64,000 nt of DNA, from NCBI GenBank assembly GCA_035582835.1, contig JAYKAV010003099.1:2898136-2962135 (forward strand), written 5' to 3'. Positions 36,716 through 49,550 of this stretch are shown here, piece after piece (within the stretch, counting starts at the first letter, position 1; the number at the start of each line of letters is the position of its first letter). Below the pieces are notes generated by a model, which worked only from the letters and a program-made list of their open reading frames with translations, ran no database searches and was not told the origin of the DNA. Both the position numbers and the translations under genes were made by a program. Source of the DNA: Phoebastria nigripes (taxonomy: Eukaryota; Chordata; Aves; Procellariiformes; Diomedeidae).

Positions 36716-39700
36716 AGATTTGCAAAACATCGAGTCAAACTGAACAAGCCAAAGCCACCGAGCTCTTGCCATCAGATTCCTATTAAAAAATACCTCTGGG
36801 CAGTTTGAAAGCTACAAGCGACCAGAGTGACCCCAGGTACGGTCATGGCCATGGAGTTTCAACAACTTTAAAAGCCTCTCTTTTCTCTGCAGATTTCTTG
36901 CGCTTTAATTTTACCTGTCCCCAAAGAGTACACGTTCCTGGAGCTTCCAGACGAGTCACGCTTGGTTCAAAATTTTAGCTATGCAAAGATTAAAAAAAAA
37001 GAAGTACAAAGCCTTTTCTTTTAATGGAATGAGTCTCGCATGGAAGTTGTGCAGTATTGTGCTGAGGGACATCAGCTATGCAGCATTGCCAACCACAGGC
37101 ATTCAAAAATCATGAGTCAGACTCCCCAAAACCCTAAGACTGGTTTCGTTCCCTTCTGGATTTTGAGCCTTGAAGCATCACAACTTCAAGCTTTTCTCTT
37201 CAAAAAATGACATTTTTGACCAACGGGGCGAGAGCTGAGACCCTCACATCACCACTGGGCTCCAGGAGTCGTGACTGTAAAAAAAACCCATTAAACACCA
37301 TGAAACGAGCAATAAACCCCTGCATTGCCCCCCCCCGGATNTGGCAGCAGGACGGCCACCCCAGGACACCCCGAAGGGTACAAGCAATGGAAACCTGGTG
37401 ACAAGAAAAGAGATGTCCTCACCATTAATGGTGACATGCTTGTAATGGGCCATGACAGGGTGGAGGAGAAGGGAAGAGTGAAAAAAACCCTAAGGAAAAA
37501 AGAAGCAGGGATACCTGCGAGGAATATGCATAATAGGTTTATTCAACAGGGAGACGGGAAGGGGGAATTTTTTTAAGGGCAAGTATTCAGCTAAAGCTGC
37601 CTAAAATGGGGCCAGGCCTTACGGAGAATGGATATTTTAAGTGGCAATTTATTCCACTAATAAAAAAAGAAGGATGCAGGTGCTTTGGCAGGGCTGTGGA
37701 CGGGAGCGGGTGAGAGCTGCGGTTGATCAGAGCCGGGTCTGCAGCACTGGCCATGCGAGGGGCTCAGGCACAGCTGGTGGCTCTGCGTTTATTGGGCTCC
37801 TGTTCCCTCGTGCCAGGGCCCGTGTATGGATTTCAGCTATCCAGAAAGTACTACCCGCACCGGTGTCTCATGCAACGGCTCTGATCACAGGCTGCGGTAG
37901 GTGGTGAGAGGTATTTTATCCAGATGCTACAGCTGCCCCTTCTCCAGCTGGGCAGGCAAGGGCTTGTGCCCATGAGCTGCTCTACGCTTGCACCAGGTCC
38001 TTTCACGCCAGGAGATTTCTTGATCAACTTCCTGAGGCAGAGCAGCAAGAAGACAAGAAATCTTTTCAAGCTGAATGATGCCGTGCACGTCAAATTGCTC
38101 AGGGCTCCTTGGGGCTGCCCGTGCTGCTCTAGAGCCGTGGCTCTTGCACATCGTCCTGCTGAAACCAGGCAACATTTAGCTTTTCACCATCACCCCTAAG
38201 TCCAGAGTGCACGAGTCANAGTGTTGGGGAGATGAAAAATTAGACTCTGAAGTAATGGAAGCGGTAAATAACACTTTGCAGTAAGCACTGAATTGGCGTA
38301 GCCGTCCGTGCATACCTGCTCACACCGACGAGCGTATTGCAGCACTGCAAATGGCAAGCCCATATAGAAGCTGCAACCTTGACTCTCCATTTTAGTTTTG
38401 TTATCTCCATTATTTCAAACCTGGCAGTAACCGGGGACACTGAGCAGGTTTCAATTCCGATACCACCTATACCACACACAGATGAAAAATCATCCTATAC
38501 TTATCCCAAGGAGAAGATACTCTCAATACTCTCAGTTGGCACAGGTCCCTCATCCTCTGTTCCAGTATACACTAGTATTTCAAACTATCATCCTCGTATT
38601 AAAAATAAAACAAAACTATCTGTGTCTCTCTCCTTCGCTGCAGTGTCTGAGTTGAAAGGGTAGAAGTGCTTACAGAAAGTCATGGTTAATGTTACCCTGG
38701 AAGGATCCAGGACGGCATACCAGAACCTGGTTTTGGCATCTGGGAACCAGTTTTCAGCCATATATATCACCGTTCCTGCGTGCACTCTGGTCCACACAAA
38801 ATTAGCCCTGTGGAATGTAGATTTAAAATTCGCTTTCCAGAAGTACTTAAATGCAGGAGCTAAAATTTGCTCTTTCTACATTTCCTACCTGTTTAGGAGA
38901 GAAGGAACAAAGTCCTGGCCCTTTGTTATTTGGGTTTCTTCCCNGGAAGGTTTGCAAAGCCCATGTCTAGTGCTGCGGTTTGTTTGCAGCCTGAACAAAG
39001 ACCTTTTAAGCAGCAGCTCCCGACAGGAGCTCACCACCTGCCTGCCCCTTGCCTTGCAGTTTACTTTGGGGTCTCTTTTTCAATAATAGCTGGAACACGT
39101 GTGCAAACCGGTGTGGGTTTTTTTTCCTCTATGCCTACAGCGCTGGCTGCAAACCAAACGCCAGCCCAGGGTGTGCAGCTGGGAGAGAAAAAGAAAAAAA
39201 CCCAAAAAAAAAACAACCTATGGAATGTTTTCTTGCTCCTGAGAGCTCCAACACTTCCCTGCTCGGGGGAGCGCTTGCCATGGCTGGCACTCGCTGCATC
39301 CAGCAGCCAACGGGGTTTCCTTTCCAGTGGGCTCTAACTAGATTTTGGGCAAAGGATGGGGGCACGGGGGATGCATTTAACAACTGCTTGATTGTATTTT
39401 TCAACTGATGCCATTTGGCTTGTTGCACAACCACCACCCTTGCACGTCCTTGCAAATGGGGGCTTGTTGCACAACTGCCATGGCCTTTTAAATGGTCCCA
39501 CAAGAGTGAGGGGGGCTGCTTTGTACCCAGACGTGGAAGTTTGTCCTCACCAACAGGTTTTGAGCTGTGTTTTCACCTCTCTGACACCAACCTCATGACC
39601 ACAAAAGCAGGGTGGATGCAGTTTTCTGAGGCAGGAATCCAGAGCGGTTTGTGCAACCAGCTAACCCCAACCCCACGCGAAACCCTCCTGGAGACAAGCC

Positions 39701-41332
39701 CTGCCGTGCAGCACACAGGGGCCCCGAGCACCTTCCTTGGTCCAAGCAGCTCATGCAAGAATAACACGGAATAAGGGATACGTCTGAGGATACAGCACAG
39801 AAAAGGAACAGGGTACTTCAGGGCGTGCTGGCACTCGGCTCCGCTTCCCGCTNAGGGCTGGACGCCTGGGGAGAAGCAGGGTATTTATGTGCTGGCTTGG
39901 AGGGATTAATTTTCACGGTAAATAGGGACATTAGAGTTTTTCACGATTTATTGGTAGAGATTCAATTTTGCAGGGGTTTGTGGTAAGTTTATGGCTTGTC
40001 CAGGTGGGAGGGCGGCTGGAGACGTGGTGTGGGCANCGTGGAGCCCCCGCGCTCTGCGGAGGGATGCTGCCTGCAGCCGGCCGGGGAACGTGGATGGTTC
40101 CTGCAATATCAGCTAAAAACGAGAGCCCTACGCAGCTCATCTCAGCTGTGCCCGAGGAAGGCTCTCAGCACAGCCCTCTCGGGTCAGTGCTTTAATGCTG
40201 TCGTGCCATTCTCACCGCACACACAACACCCCTGCGCTCCCCCTCCCAGAGCCCTTTCCAACTTGGCTGGAGTGGTTTAAAGAGCATTTCTGTCTCCATG
40301 CGTGCCTGCCTTTCCACCGGACCCCCTCCCGGGGGACAGGCGAGCCCATCCTATCGGCCCCAGAAATGGTGGCTCATATCACAGCTCGCAGCCTCCTCCC
40401 CAAACCCGCAGCCACAAAGGCGGTTGCTCAAGCATAGCATTCCTGCTCCCTGCGTCCTGGGAACAGCTGTACCGAAAAGATGCCGAGAATCTCTGCGAGG
40501 CTCCAAGGAAAAGATATTAACCCAGGAGGGGAGCAGCAGTGATATAATAAAAAGTCATAATAAAAGAGAGAAGCCACTGAGTGGATTAGCAGCCCAAACG
40601 CTGCTTGGCTTTTGGTCTCCTTTCCTCCAGCTTTTCTGCGCCGCACGACGATCTGCTCAAATTCCTCCACCCCAGAGACGCTCAGCTCCTGAATTTCAGA
40701 CAGATCTCCTGGAGGTGTCCACGCTGCAAAGCCTGAGGGCATGGCTGAGAAACTTAACTGCACTTAAATCCACCCGAGTGCGCAGGAGGGCACGTAGGCA
40801 CGCGTAGCAGGCGTTAGACGCTGCATCGCATGAGCTCCCCGATGCCTGTGTTCCGCTAGAGCAGGGCCACCCGCTCCAGGTATGCCTTCGCGGGGAAATA
40901 AAAGGCAGATTTGGAGATTGGTGTGTATTTCTCAGGTACAGCAAAGGTAGCAGGATACATCCCACTGTTTTCAAAACCCCTGGTACCTGCCGCATACCAG
41001 TTCTTCCCTACTTCGTGCCAGCGCGGAGCAGAGGATGGTTTTTCCCTGCCGGGCTGCTCCAGCAGCACTGACCCAGGCTCGGCGTGGGGGCAGCGGGATG
41101 CAGAGGTGAGGTGTCCCCATGGGGAACAAGCAAACCGACAGTCCTCGCCCACTGTGCACCCAGATCCGACACCCAGCACAAGGCGTGCAAGGACGACATT
41201 CCCCTTTGCTCCTTTAGAAACACCCGGGGCGATATCGGGGGCACAGAGCATCTGCTGCTGGGAGCCACCGGCTGCGTCAAGAATTTCGCTGTTGGGGAGA
41301 GACAGGAGCGAAGGGGGTGGCTGCGGCGGCAG

Positions 41333-41338
41333 CAGCTG
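41333..41338. promoter_or_regulatory. MYMK: E-box CAGCTG in MYMK promoter
   Basis: A MyoD/myogenin-type E-box about 35 bp upstream of a TATA-like element and 141 bp before the MYMK ATG. MYMK transcription through promoter E-boxes is established in other vertebrates; binding here is inferred. Confidence 0.55.
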
Positions 41339-41372
41339 TTCCCTGCCCGCAGCCCTCCCGGCCACNCAGGGC

Positions 41373-41387
41373 ATTTAAATTTTAAAG
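41373..41387 (+). promoter_or_regulatory. MYMK: TATA-like element, MYMK promoter
   Basis: ATTTAAATTTTAAAG, two overlapping TTTAAA motifs in otherwise GC-rich sequence. A start near 41403-41412 would leave a 5' UTR of about 65 nt with no upstream ATG. Confidence 0.5.
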
Positions 41388-41473
41388 CACACTCGCCACG
41401 GCTGTTTTCTCCGCCATCCCTGTCCAGCTCGCAGAGACCCCNTCCCCGGGAGCCGCTGGCCCACGAGGCACCC

Positions 41474-41608
41474 ATGGGTTCGCTGGTGGCCAAGCTCCTT
41501 CTGCCCACCATCAGCACCTTGGTCTTCCTCCCCACCATCAGCATCGCGGCCAAGCGGCGCTTCCACATGGAAGCCATGGTCTACTTCTTCACCATGTTCT
41601 TCGTGGCG
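41474..41608 (+). CDS. MYMK: MYMK coding exon 1
   Basis: Residues 1-45: first hydrophobic segment, basic KRRFH loop, start of the second segment. Donor GCG|GTAAGA, phase 0. The first intron is 2.4 kb. Confidence 0.96.
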
Positions 41609-44600
41609 GTAAGATGTCCCCGTCCCCCCCACTGCGTGTTTCATCCCCCCGAATGCCCCCTGCATCGGGTCTCCGCTGAGAAGGGTAGCTGGATCTCACC
41701 CAACAGCAGCGAGCGTGATCCCAGAATATCCATTTTCGGTTATTTCCCACCGTTTGCGANGCTGAGTAGCTGATTCTTCAGTTTAGGATGTCCCAAGGGG
41801 TGGCCTTACATAGATTTAATGGTGTTTTATGGTTGTGAGGTTAGGGAGAGGGTCTGGGTGCAAAGTGACTTGATTGATTCGCAATGTTTTGGAGCTGGTT
41901 TTTCTCTTTGTTTTACAGCTGGTAAGTGGCCATGTTGAATTTGGGGTTTAAATTGTATCCAGAGTCTCTTGCTATGCTTCTGTCGTTTTAGCCAAAAGCA
42001 CGTAGTCGAATTACTGATTTTGCAATTGCTAACTGGTGATGGGAGCAATGCTGGAGTCAGGGGAGTTTCTGCACTGGGAAAGGAAAGACTAAAACATGCT
42101 GCTGAGCTATCAAGAAAAATAATTATTAACCCTCCATCCTGGCAGAGCGGTTTGAAAACGTGTGTTTCACCAGGCTGAGAATCACCCTGCCTTCCCTCGC
42201 GTGGGAGTAACGAGTGGAGAAAGTCAGTTGTCTGTACATAGACAAAATAATTCATATTCCTGCTCCCGGCAGTAAGCTGCCCTGCGCTTTGTATCACTGC
42301 TAAGTGCCTCCGTACACACACGGGTTGAGCACCTAAAGCAGCATTCCCACTGGAAAAAATCTCCTATTTAACCCCATGGCAATGCTCTGCTAAAGAATAC
42401 GAAGGAATAGCCCAGCAACCCAACCAATATTGCATTTACCTCTTCTCCCCACCCATCTCAAGGCATCTCATGAGGGTTGTCACATCCCTTGCACAGAGAC
42501 AGAGAAACTGAGGCAGGGAGTAGATAAAGGACCCTCCCGCTGTGAAAAGCTCTTCCACAGCAGCACTGAGGGTAAAGCAGGGCTCTGAACCAGGCCAGTC
42601 TCTTATTCCTAAGGATCCACCATTTAAGCCTCCAATTAAAGCACAATGCAGGGGGAGAAATTCTGCCAGTTCCATAAAAACTACAGGACTAGTTAATAAA
42701 AACGTCCCAACCGAGCCCCCCCAGCTCCCCGGGGAAGCCAGACATCTACAATTTCATTTTGCACCGGTTTTGTGTCTGCTCCACCTCCCCGAGAAGTCAA
42801 TAGGAAAATTGGCACATGTTTCGACGGGAGGTGGAACAGGTCCTCGCCGAAGAGATTGAAGAGGGGAAGGGAAGGGAAGGGGAGGCAGCTGCCAGCATGG
42901 TCGGGGGGGTAGGAAGGGCAGCAGCTGCTGCTGTTGCCTTTCTTGTAGCATCCCACTCCTCCTCCCCCAGGAGACCTCATCTGAGCAGTGAAAGCATATG
43001 TCCATCGCAGACAAGTGCTGCAACGCCGGCCAGAAACACACTCTTTGTCTTCCACCCTTTCTTCCCCCCGTCTCCGGACTCCTCGAACCCAATCTCAAGC
43101 AGAGAAAAGAATTACGGCTGTGGTGCAATCTTTTCTAGAAACCGCAGCGAGCCAAAGGACTTGCAGCAATTCCCATTATAAATAATATCAGCATCCCCGC
43201 TGGGCCATGACAGCGAGGATTGTTCCAAGGGCATCCTGCCAAGCGGTGAAGGGACTTCTTCAGAAACAGCGAAGCACGCTGGTGCTACCACTAGAAAACT
43301 CGCAGGGCTGAGCGCTCGGAGGAAAAGGCGAGCGCCAGGCAAACACTGGGAGCATTCCTCTGATTGCACTGGAAAAATTTCTCTTGGCTTGGTTTGCATC
43401 TATGTTGCATGACAATGGTTTTTTTGCAAATAACCTAATCAATGAGCTAATGGGCAGGAACCAGCAGCTTTTAGGGGAATGCACTAATGAGTGAATTCCC
43501 CAGTATTCGGACTCTGGCCATATAAACTCTAGTTAGTCTGGACGGTGACCTGGCATCTATACACATTTCATCAGGACACTCATTTTGAATTGTTTTACAA
43601 GAATCTTTCGCAATCAGAACCATAACCTCAGAGTCCTCCTTCTGCTGGAGAGGACGTCCCCGCACCGTCTGGGGCTCGGCTCGAAGCAGCTTGGTCATCA
43701 GATTGCAAATTCTGGCACAGACCAAGAGGCAAACTAAAGCTCNTCCACAAATAATTTGTACTGAGAGAGAAGAATGCTGATTCTCAGGCAATTTGCAATT
43801 GGGAATGGTGACATTGTATCTCAAATATATTCATTACTGCATAGCAGTGACCCTGGTGTATATGAGACTGTCCTGTTCCTGGCTGGCCATCCTCTCAACA
43901 GCCATGAAAAGGCTGTTTCAAACCAACTGATAAAAACAGAAGTATTTTCTTTTACCTTAGCAGTCTGTGGGTAGAGAACTAGCTTTCTTAATGGTTTTTG
44001 TTTGTTTTTTTTTTCTTTAATAGATTTACCATGCATGTGATGGCCCCGGCTTATCAGTGCTGTGCTTCATGCGCTACGATATTCTGGAGTACTTCAGCAT
44101 CTATGGAACAGCTCTGTCCATCTGGGTGTCCCTGATGGGTAAGCACTGGTCTCGCGTGGTTCCTACAGAGCACCAGCGTTTGCAGGTCAGGCAGGATTTG
44201 TCAGCATCGCTGATGGGTTGGTTAGTGGGTACAGTCCCCAGAAATGCTGTTGCCTTTGAGCTCCCATCTGCAAGACTTAGCTCTGAGACTGTCTTTTATG
44301 GAAGTCAGTGCGTGCTATGGTTTAATTCATTTTTATATCATTCATGCCTTGGAAAGCCATTGCACTCAGTGGGGTCCAGACACACATGAAAACTGTCCTG
44401 AGTGGTGGCTGGGGAAGTTTTGCTCTTGGAGATAAACAGAGCTCTGGCGCCGGGTGTTTGTGTTAGTTGGGTGTTCCTCTGCCTTCACCAGCTCTTATGC
44501 ATGTCCTTGCAACAGCAGAATTATTTATTTCAAATTGGCAAGTAAGACATGCAGCCTTGTGCTTTAGTTCAAGGCAGGGCAGTACTATGAGATGACTTAG

Positions 44601-47600
44601 TTTGAAATCTCACATATCAGGGAATCTCCCATTTCTCCTCATTTTCCCCATACTGAGCCCATCAGCTTGTCCTGTCCTGACTTGGGGGCATTAAGAAATG
44701 CAGAATCTGCCACTTCCCTTGGTAGCATGCAAATCAAAGTGGTTTAGTCAAAACAAATATATCTTCCTAGTTTATCAAAAGCCTCGTCTGGGCTCATGGG
44801 AAATACTAGATTTTCTTAGAAAAAGCAGAAATATATTTCACTTCCTTTTAATTAAAAATCCTGACCCTTGCCCTGTTACTCAGCTTTCCTTTTCCCACAT
44901 TCCCTTCACTCTCTTTTTTTCTCATTTTGTTCCTCATTTGCCACTGAAACAAGGTATAATAGAAATGAAAAAAAATACGACAGAACTAAAGAAGGATGAA
45001 AACTTCAAACCTATTATTTCCCCATTTTCCCGTTTTTTAGAAGGACGTGAGTATTTCTGACGGGAGAAGAGAGTAGGGTAAGGAGAGAGATGCTCACTTT
45101 CCAACAGCAAAGGCTTTGCTCAGCAGATTGGGACCTTCTCTAGCAGCCGCACACCCAGTCCCCGCTCCAGCCAGGCAGGGTCCCCAGCCCTCCTGGTGCT
45201 GAGCTGGGGTCACCATGCACCATGCACAGCCCCAAAACTCTCACAGGACTTTCCCCTCTGCCCCTCGAGGCTCCAGGGATGGTGCAGGACCTCTGGCCGG
45301 GACCGGGGGTTCCTGCAGCCCCCCAGCCCAGCAGAAGCCGTGGGGCAGCACCCCCTCCGCCGGGCGCAGGTCCATCCCTCCTCCCTTCACCGCCGAGCAG
45401 CGCAGACAGCAGCATCCCCCTTCCAGGGCATGCGACGGGTGCAGGGAAAAATGAGTGGGAGAAATATTAACCTTAAAAATGGTTCTGTTCCTCCAAGGTG
45501 CGAGTCCCAAGGTGGGCTCCCACACTGTCCATGGCACTTCAGTGCTCTCTCTGCTCGGCTAGAAAAGGCAACGAGGCAAATCATCTCCAAAGGGCATTTT
45601 CAGTAGATAACAGCAGTGTCAGAGTAGGTCAGAGCCGATCCAGACACTTTGGCTCCTTGTAGCAAAATTCAACTTGATTGCTTCATTACTGCATTCAAAA
45701 ACCTTGCAAATAATACAAATCCCGGACTACGATGTTTAAAATATTGACCCGCAGGGAAACAACAGAGATTAAAATGCGGACATTATCCCTTAGCCAAACT
45801 CCCTATAAAACCATGATCCAAGGACATGGAAGGTGTGGTGACTGAAGCCCAGGGAAGCCTCTCGCTGTGGCTTGTAAAGCCCGAGCGCACATGTGCGGAC
45901 ACAGACCCTCGGGCACGCTTCCCGGAATGCAAATCCAGGACAGCCATAACACAGCTGTGCGAGCTGGAAAAGCATGGAGCCCACTGGGATCCATAACTTT
46001 TATCAGTTATTACCCCATTCTGTGCTAAACAAAAGCCTCTAATAATTTACTCGCACTGGCAACTTCCAGCTTGCAAACCTCAGGCAGGTGCTGGCACAGC
46101 CGGGCAGCCCGGTCCCCATCGCACCGGCGAGCGCGGTCCTACTGGAGTGGGGTGGTGGAGGCTGCATCGGTGTGAGCCGGCAAGTTTGGGAGGGTTGGAG
46201 ATGTAGGATGAACCCAAGAGCCGATGGCAGGCTCACGGGGTGCAAGCGTCTTTGCAATCGGCTCCGATTTCTGGGTTGAGGCAGGAAAGGGGAATACGGG
46301 TGGGACATCTCCTTTAACTTCCACACACAACACTGAGTGTAAGACCTCTAAAATCAGCTCCTAGACCTACCACTCCGATGCCTCGGGACGGTTCACTTTG
46401 CCCCTGTGTGCCTCAGTTTCCCCAGCTGTGAGGCATAAGAAGGGCAAACCAGACCTGGATGCAACACTGAGGGTCCCCGAGGCAGGCGGGATAGACCCCA
46501 ATAAGTCTTTAGGGGAGCAGCCGAGGAAGGGGGTGGGTGAGCTGACGTTCCCTGTGCTCGGTGCCGCGCAGCCCTGGCAGAGTTTGACGAGCCGAAGAGA
46601 TCAACCTTCGTCATGTTTGGCGTCCTCACCATCGCTGTGAGGATCTACCACGACCGCTGGGGCTACGGCGTCTACTCGGGACCCATCGGGACGGCCGTCC
46701 TGGTGATAACCGTGAAATGGGTACGTAGGGAAGGGCACCGCGCCGGGGCTTTGCAGGATGCTCGCNGCGGGGAAGGCACTGAGCCCTGCACAGAGGGGTC
46801 CGACCTGCGCCTGCAGTTTCCTACTCAAGGTCCAGCTCTCGCAGCACAGACCATCACGGTGATTAAACAGCACTTCTCCTTCAACCCGAGCAGAAAGCAG
46901 GCAGACAGCAAGCAGCCTTTGTGTTAAACGCCAGATTTGATCGGTCTGAGCAATCTACCACATCTCCTGTCCCTGCATTTCTAATCAGGAGGAACATATT
47001 TATGGAGTTTTTACAGCTACTCAGAGGCAGAGGGGTCTGGTAAACTGCCCCGGAGCCGGTGGAAGATGTGCATAAAACGCGGTGATAAAGTGGGAAGGAA
47101 TCTGCCTGTAGTCTGCCTGAATCTGGCTGGCAGCTCCTGGGAGAGTCGGGCACCGTGCCGCAGCGTGTGTCCCACACACAGCAGAGGCTGCGGACCTGGG
47201 TGGGAGCACGGGTGGCAGAGCCATTGGCAGGAGCGGGCATGGCCGTAAAAGGGAAAGGAGAAGGATTCAGTGATGGGGTAAAAATTGCAGGAAGACGCTG
47301 CCAAGTGTCATGGAAATACAGTGATGCAAGTCCCAGCTACAGACTGTCACTAAGCCCCGTCTACTATGGGCTGGCAGCTAAAAGCAAGTGGCCACAACAG
47401 GGAGGGGATGGGCAAGGAGGGGACCGAGGCACGGGACCACCCTGCATCCCCCAGCCTGTGGATGCTGTGCTGGGATCCACTCTCCCAAAAACCGGGTATG
47501 CGAGGGCACACGCTTCCTGAGCTGGGTTTGGGACTGAATATTAAGAAAACAGCATTATGATTGGGAACGAAGCAGGAGGACCCCTTGCAGCATACAGGCA

Positions 47601-49084
47601 GAGGTGCTTCCCACATGCAGGCAGACCCCGCAGCCTGGAGGAGCCGGTCTGTGGGCTTTGCATGGTTTTATTTCAGCATTCACAGGATCTTTCGGATGCG
47701 GAGCAGCCAGCTAAATCCAGGTGAATACACTTGGTGTGCTCTCTTTTTCCTTCCAGCTACAAAAGATGAAAGAGAAGAAAGGGCTCTATCCAGACAAGAG
47801 CGTCTACACCCAACAGATCGGTCCTGGCTTCTGTTTTGGGGCATTAGCACTGATGCTGAGGTTCTTCTTTGAGGTACCTGTTTGCACACTCAATCACCCT
47901 GACTTTACAAGGTGTAAAGGACGTTACCAAGATAGGAGACCTCCCCCTTCGCACCGCTGGGCTGCATCCAGCCTTGGACAAAATCCAGCTCAGGTGCGGG
48001 TCTCCGGGGTTGGCGTGCCGGGGTCTGGCGGCAGGGACGAGGGTCCCTCCCTGCTTGTCCCCATCCCCTGGCCCGTTAACTGCGGTGTGGGCAGGGAGAG
48101 ATGTGACAGCGAGTGACACGCAGGGTGATGCTCGCTCTCTTTTCCCCCCATTAAGTGAGTTGCAAGGACATGGACCACGCTTTCTTCAGCCATACATGGT
48201 CCTCAAAATGGTTTTCTCAAATGCGAGCAGGGTTTTTTTGGAAACCGGGCACGGGTGACTTAAGGACACCTCGCGGAGCCACGGCAGGGACTGGATACGA
48301 CCCAGGCACGGCTGGATCCAAAGCTGGCTCACGCCAAAGAAAAGACTCTCAGTTGATTCCCAGGGGCACTCCATCTCCTGTTTATAACCTTTTGCTCTCG
48401 CCGCTGGCCAGTCCGCCCGTCCTGCGCAAAAGGGTCCGTCTGTCCCNCGCGGGGAAGGCGATAACCCCCCGACACAGCTGCCGGTCACGCCTGCGCTCAG
48501 CCCCGCCGTTACGGCTGCTCTGTGCATTGGGAGCTGCTAGATACAACCTCACAGTCATCCCCAAGGATTATTTTTCAAAGCATTTAGTAATTGCAAATTC
48601 TAGCAGAACATAAAAATGTCACTTAGCAGAAACCGCCTCCCCCCGCGCCCCGGCCTCGCCGCCGCGTCCTTTGCGGGGTAATGAAACACTTCATTCAAGA
48701 ATTGGGAAATGTGCAAATTGGAATGTGTTAAATCCACTTTGCTTTTTTTTTTTTTAAGGCTGGAAATCCTTTTTTCTCTGACAGCAAAAAGAGGCAGAAG
48801 GCTCAGGAATTTTTTTTTTTATTCCTTTCCTTTTGGCTACTTGTAGAAACCTAATGTTTTGTACCTAACGCAGAGCCCCCCGGCACCGCTGCTCCCGCGG
48901 CCCCGGCAGGTCTCGCTAACGCTCTCCCCGCTTGCAGGAGTGGGATTACACCTACGTGCACAGCTTCTACCACTGCGCCTTGGCCATGGCCTTCGTGCTG
49001 CTGCTGCCCAAGGAGAACAAGAAGGCCGGGAGCGCTGGGACCCCCGCCAGGCTGGACTGCTCCACGCTCTGCTGCTGCGTCTGA
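41474..49084 (+). CDS. MYMK: MYMK (myomaker, TMEM8C), myoblast fusion membrane protein
   Basis: Coding exons 41474-41608, 44024-44138, 46572-46720, 47757-47873 and 48938-49084 sum to 663 nt: 220 residues plus TGA (human about 221). All phases match and all introns are GT-AG. Myomaker is a muscle-restricted multi-pass plasma-membrane protein of the TMEM8/PAQR-related superfamily. It drives membrane hemifusion between myoblasts, with myomixer completing fusion. Visible signatures: start MGSLVAKLLLPTISTLVFLP, AKRRFHMEAMVYFF, YHACDGPGLSVLCFMRYD, the invariant-looking SVYTQQIGPG, and a C-terminal HSFYH (His180, His184; HxxxH). About seven hydrophobic segments are spread through the chain. The tail ends C-C-C-V (Cys217-219) with another Cys at 213; C-terminal cysteines are palmitoylated in the mouse protein. 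The start has a strong context (CACCCATGG). Divergent neighbour ADAMTSL2 and the human-like order confirm orthology. Confidence 0.97.
42475..42610 (-). mobile_element. MIR-like ancient SINE fragment, antisense
   Basis: In MYMK intron 1. GAGAAACTGAGGCAGGGAG, followed about 60 bp on by AAGCAGGGCTCTGAACCAGG, resembles the reverse complement of MIR. Confidence 0.4.
43177..43186. promoter_or_regulatory. MYMK: MEF2-type motif TTATAAATAA in MYMK intron 1
   Basis: Fits YTA(A/T)4TAR. It sits in an AT-balanced block inside a GC-rich intron, 1.7 kb after the MYMK start. Confidence 0.35.
44024..44138 (+). CDS. MYMK: MYMK coding exon 2
   Basis: Codes IYHACDGPGLSVLC through IWVSLM, residues 46-83. Acceptor CTTTAATAG after a T-rich tract, donor ATGG|GTAAGC, phase 1. 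Confidence 0.96.
46360..46450 (+). mobile_element. MIR-like ancient SINE fragment
   Basis: In MYMK intron 2, about 120 bp before coding exon 3. GTGTGCCTCAGTTTCCCCAG, preceded by GGTTCACTTTGCCCC, matches the MIR core in sense. Confidence 0.5.
46572..46720 (+). CDS. MYMK: MYMK coding exon 3
   Basis: Codes LAEFDEPKRSTFVMFG through LVITVKW, residues 84-133. Acceptor GCCGCGCAG, donor TGG|GTACGT, phase 0. Confidence 0.96.
47757..47873 (+). CDS. MYMK: MYMK coding exon 4
   Basis: Codes LQKMKEKKGLYPDKS through LMLRFFFE, residues 134-172. Acceptor TTCCTTCCAG, donor GAG|GTACCT, phase 0 at both ends. Confidence 0.96.
48938..49084 (+). CDS. MYMK: MYMK terminal coding exon
   Basis: Codes EWDYTYVHSFYHCALAM through LDCSTLCCCV, residues 173-220, and stops with TGA at 49082-49084. 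Acceptor CGCTTGCAG. Confidence 0.96.
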   Translation, partial: EWDYTYVHSFYHCALAMAFVLLLPKENKKAGSAGTPARLDCSTLCCCV

Positions 49085-49550
49085 GCCGCCCGGGCGAGCG
49101 GGGCACTTGCTTTTCTGCTCCTGGGGCGATGGAGGGGTGCAGCCAAAAGCAAAATGCCTGCCCGCTGCATTTTCCTCTGGGACACTGGCATCTTTTCCCA
49201 CCAGCTCTGTGCACGCCCCGGGCTTTTCATCCCTGGAGTCTTCGCCTTTCCGCCGTCAGCCCTAGCAGAGGTTGCGCTTGCAGTTTGCTACATACCCGTA
49301 CTTCTCCCTGGAGAAGCACTTGTCTGGGCTGCAACCCTCAGGAGACCCTTGCACTCTCAGGCCATGTCACCTCCCGGGCCGTCACCTGCACCAGCCCAGG
49401 AGGCCCCGAGTTGTCCCCTCCATGGGAGTTTGAGCACACGGGGCTTCGTTTGTAACGCCCAATTAACAGAACCTGTATTTTTGTGAGATATTTACTATTT
49501 TATTTATGCATTCTCTTGATGTAAATAATATATACTAACAAAGCCTTTGC
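49085..49550 (+). other. MYMK: MYMK 3' UTR (probable extent)
   Basis: The sequence becomes AT-rich towards 49480-49550 and carries AATATA (49527-49532), a variant poly(A) signal, followed by GT-rich sequence. No canonical AATAAA is seen until 50984-50989, so a longer isoform is possible. Confidence 0.5.

Larger units (their letters stand above)
33251..41370. other. ADAMTSL2-MYMK divergent intergenic region
   Basis: About 8 kb with no recognisable gene. Open frames are short or GC-driven and resemble no known family. Contains a T25 run, an AP-1/MARE-like TGACTCAGC near 34705 in an AT-balanced block (34690-34860), a MIR-like fragment (36600-36715) and another AT-balanced block at 38220-38420. 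Confidence 0.65.
41609..44023 (+). other. MYMK: MYMK intron 1
   Basis: No gene recognised. Contains an antisense MIR-like fragment, a MEF2-type motif at 43177-43186 and AT-balanced stretches around 43100-43210 and 43490-43620. Confidence 0.7.
44139..48937 (+). other. MYMK: MYMK introns 2-4
   Basis: Introns 44139-46571, 46721-47756 and 47874-48937. Apart from one MIR-like fragment (46360-46450), nothing recognised. Confidence 0.7.
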
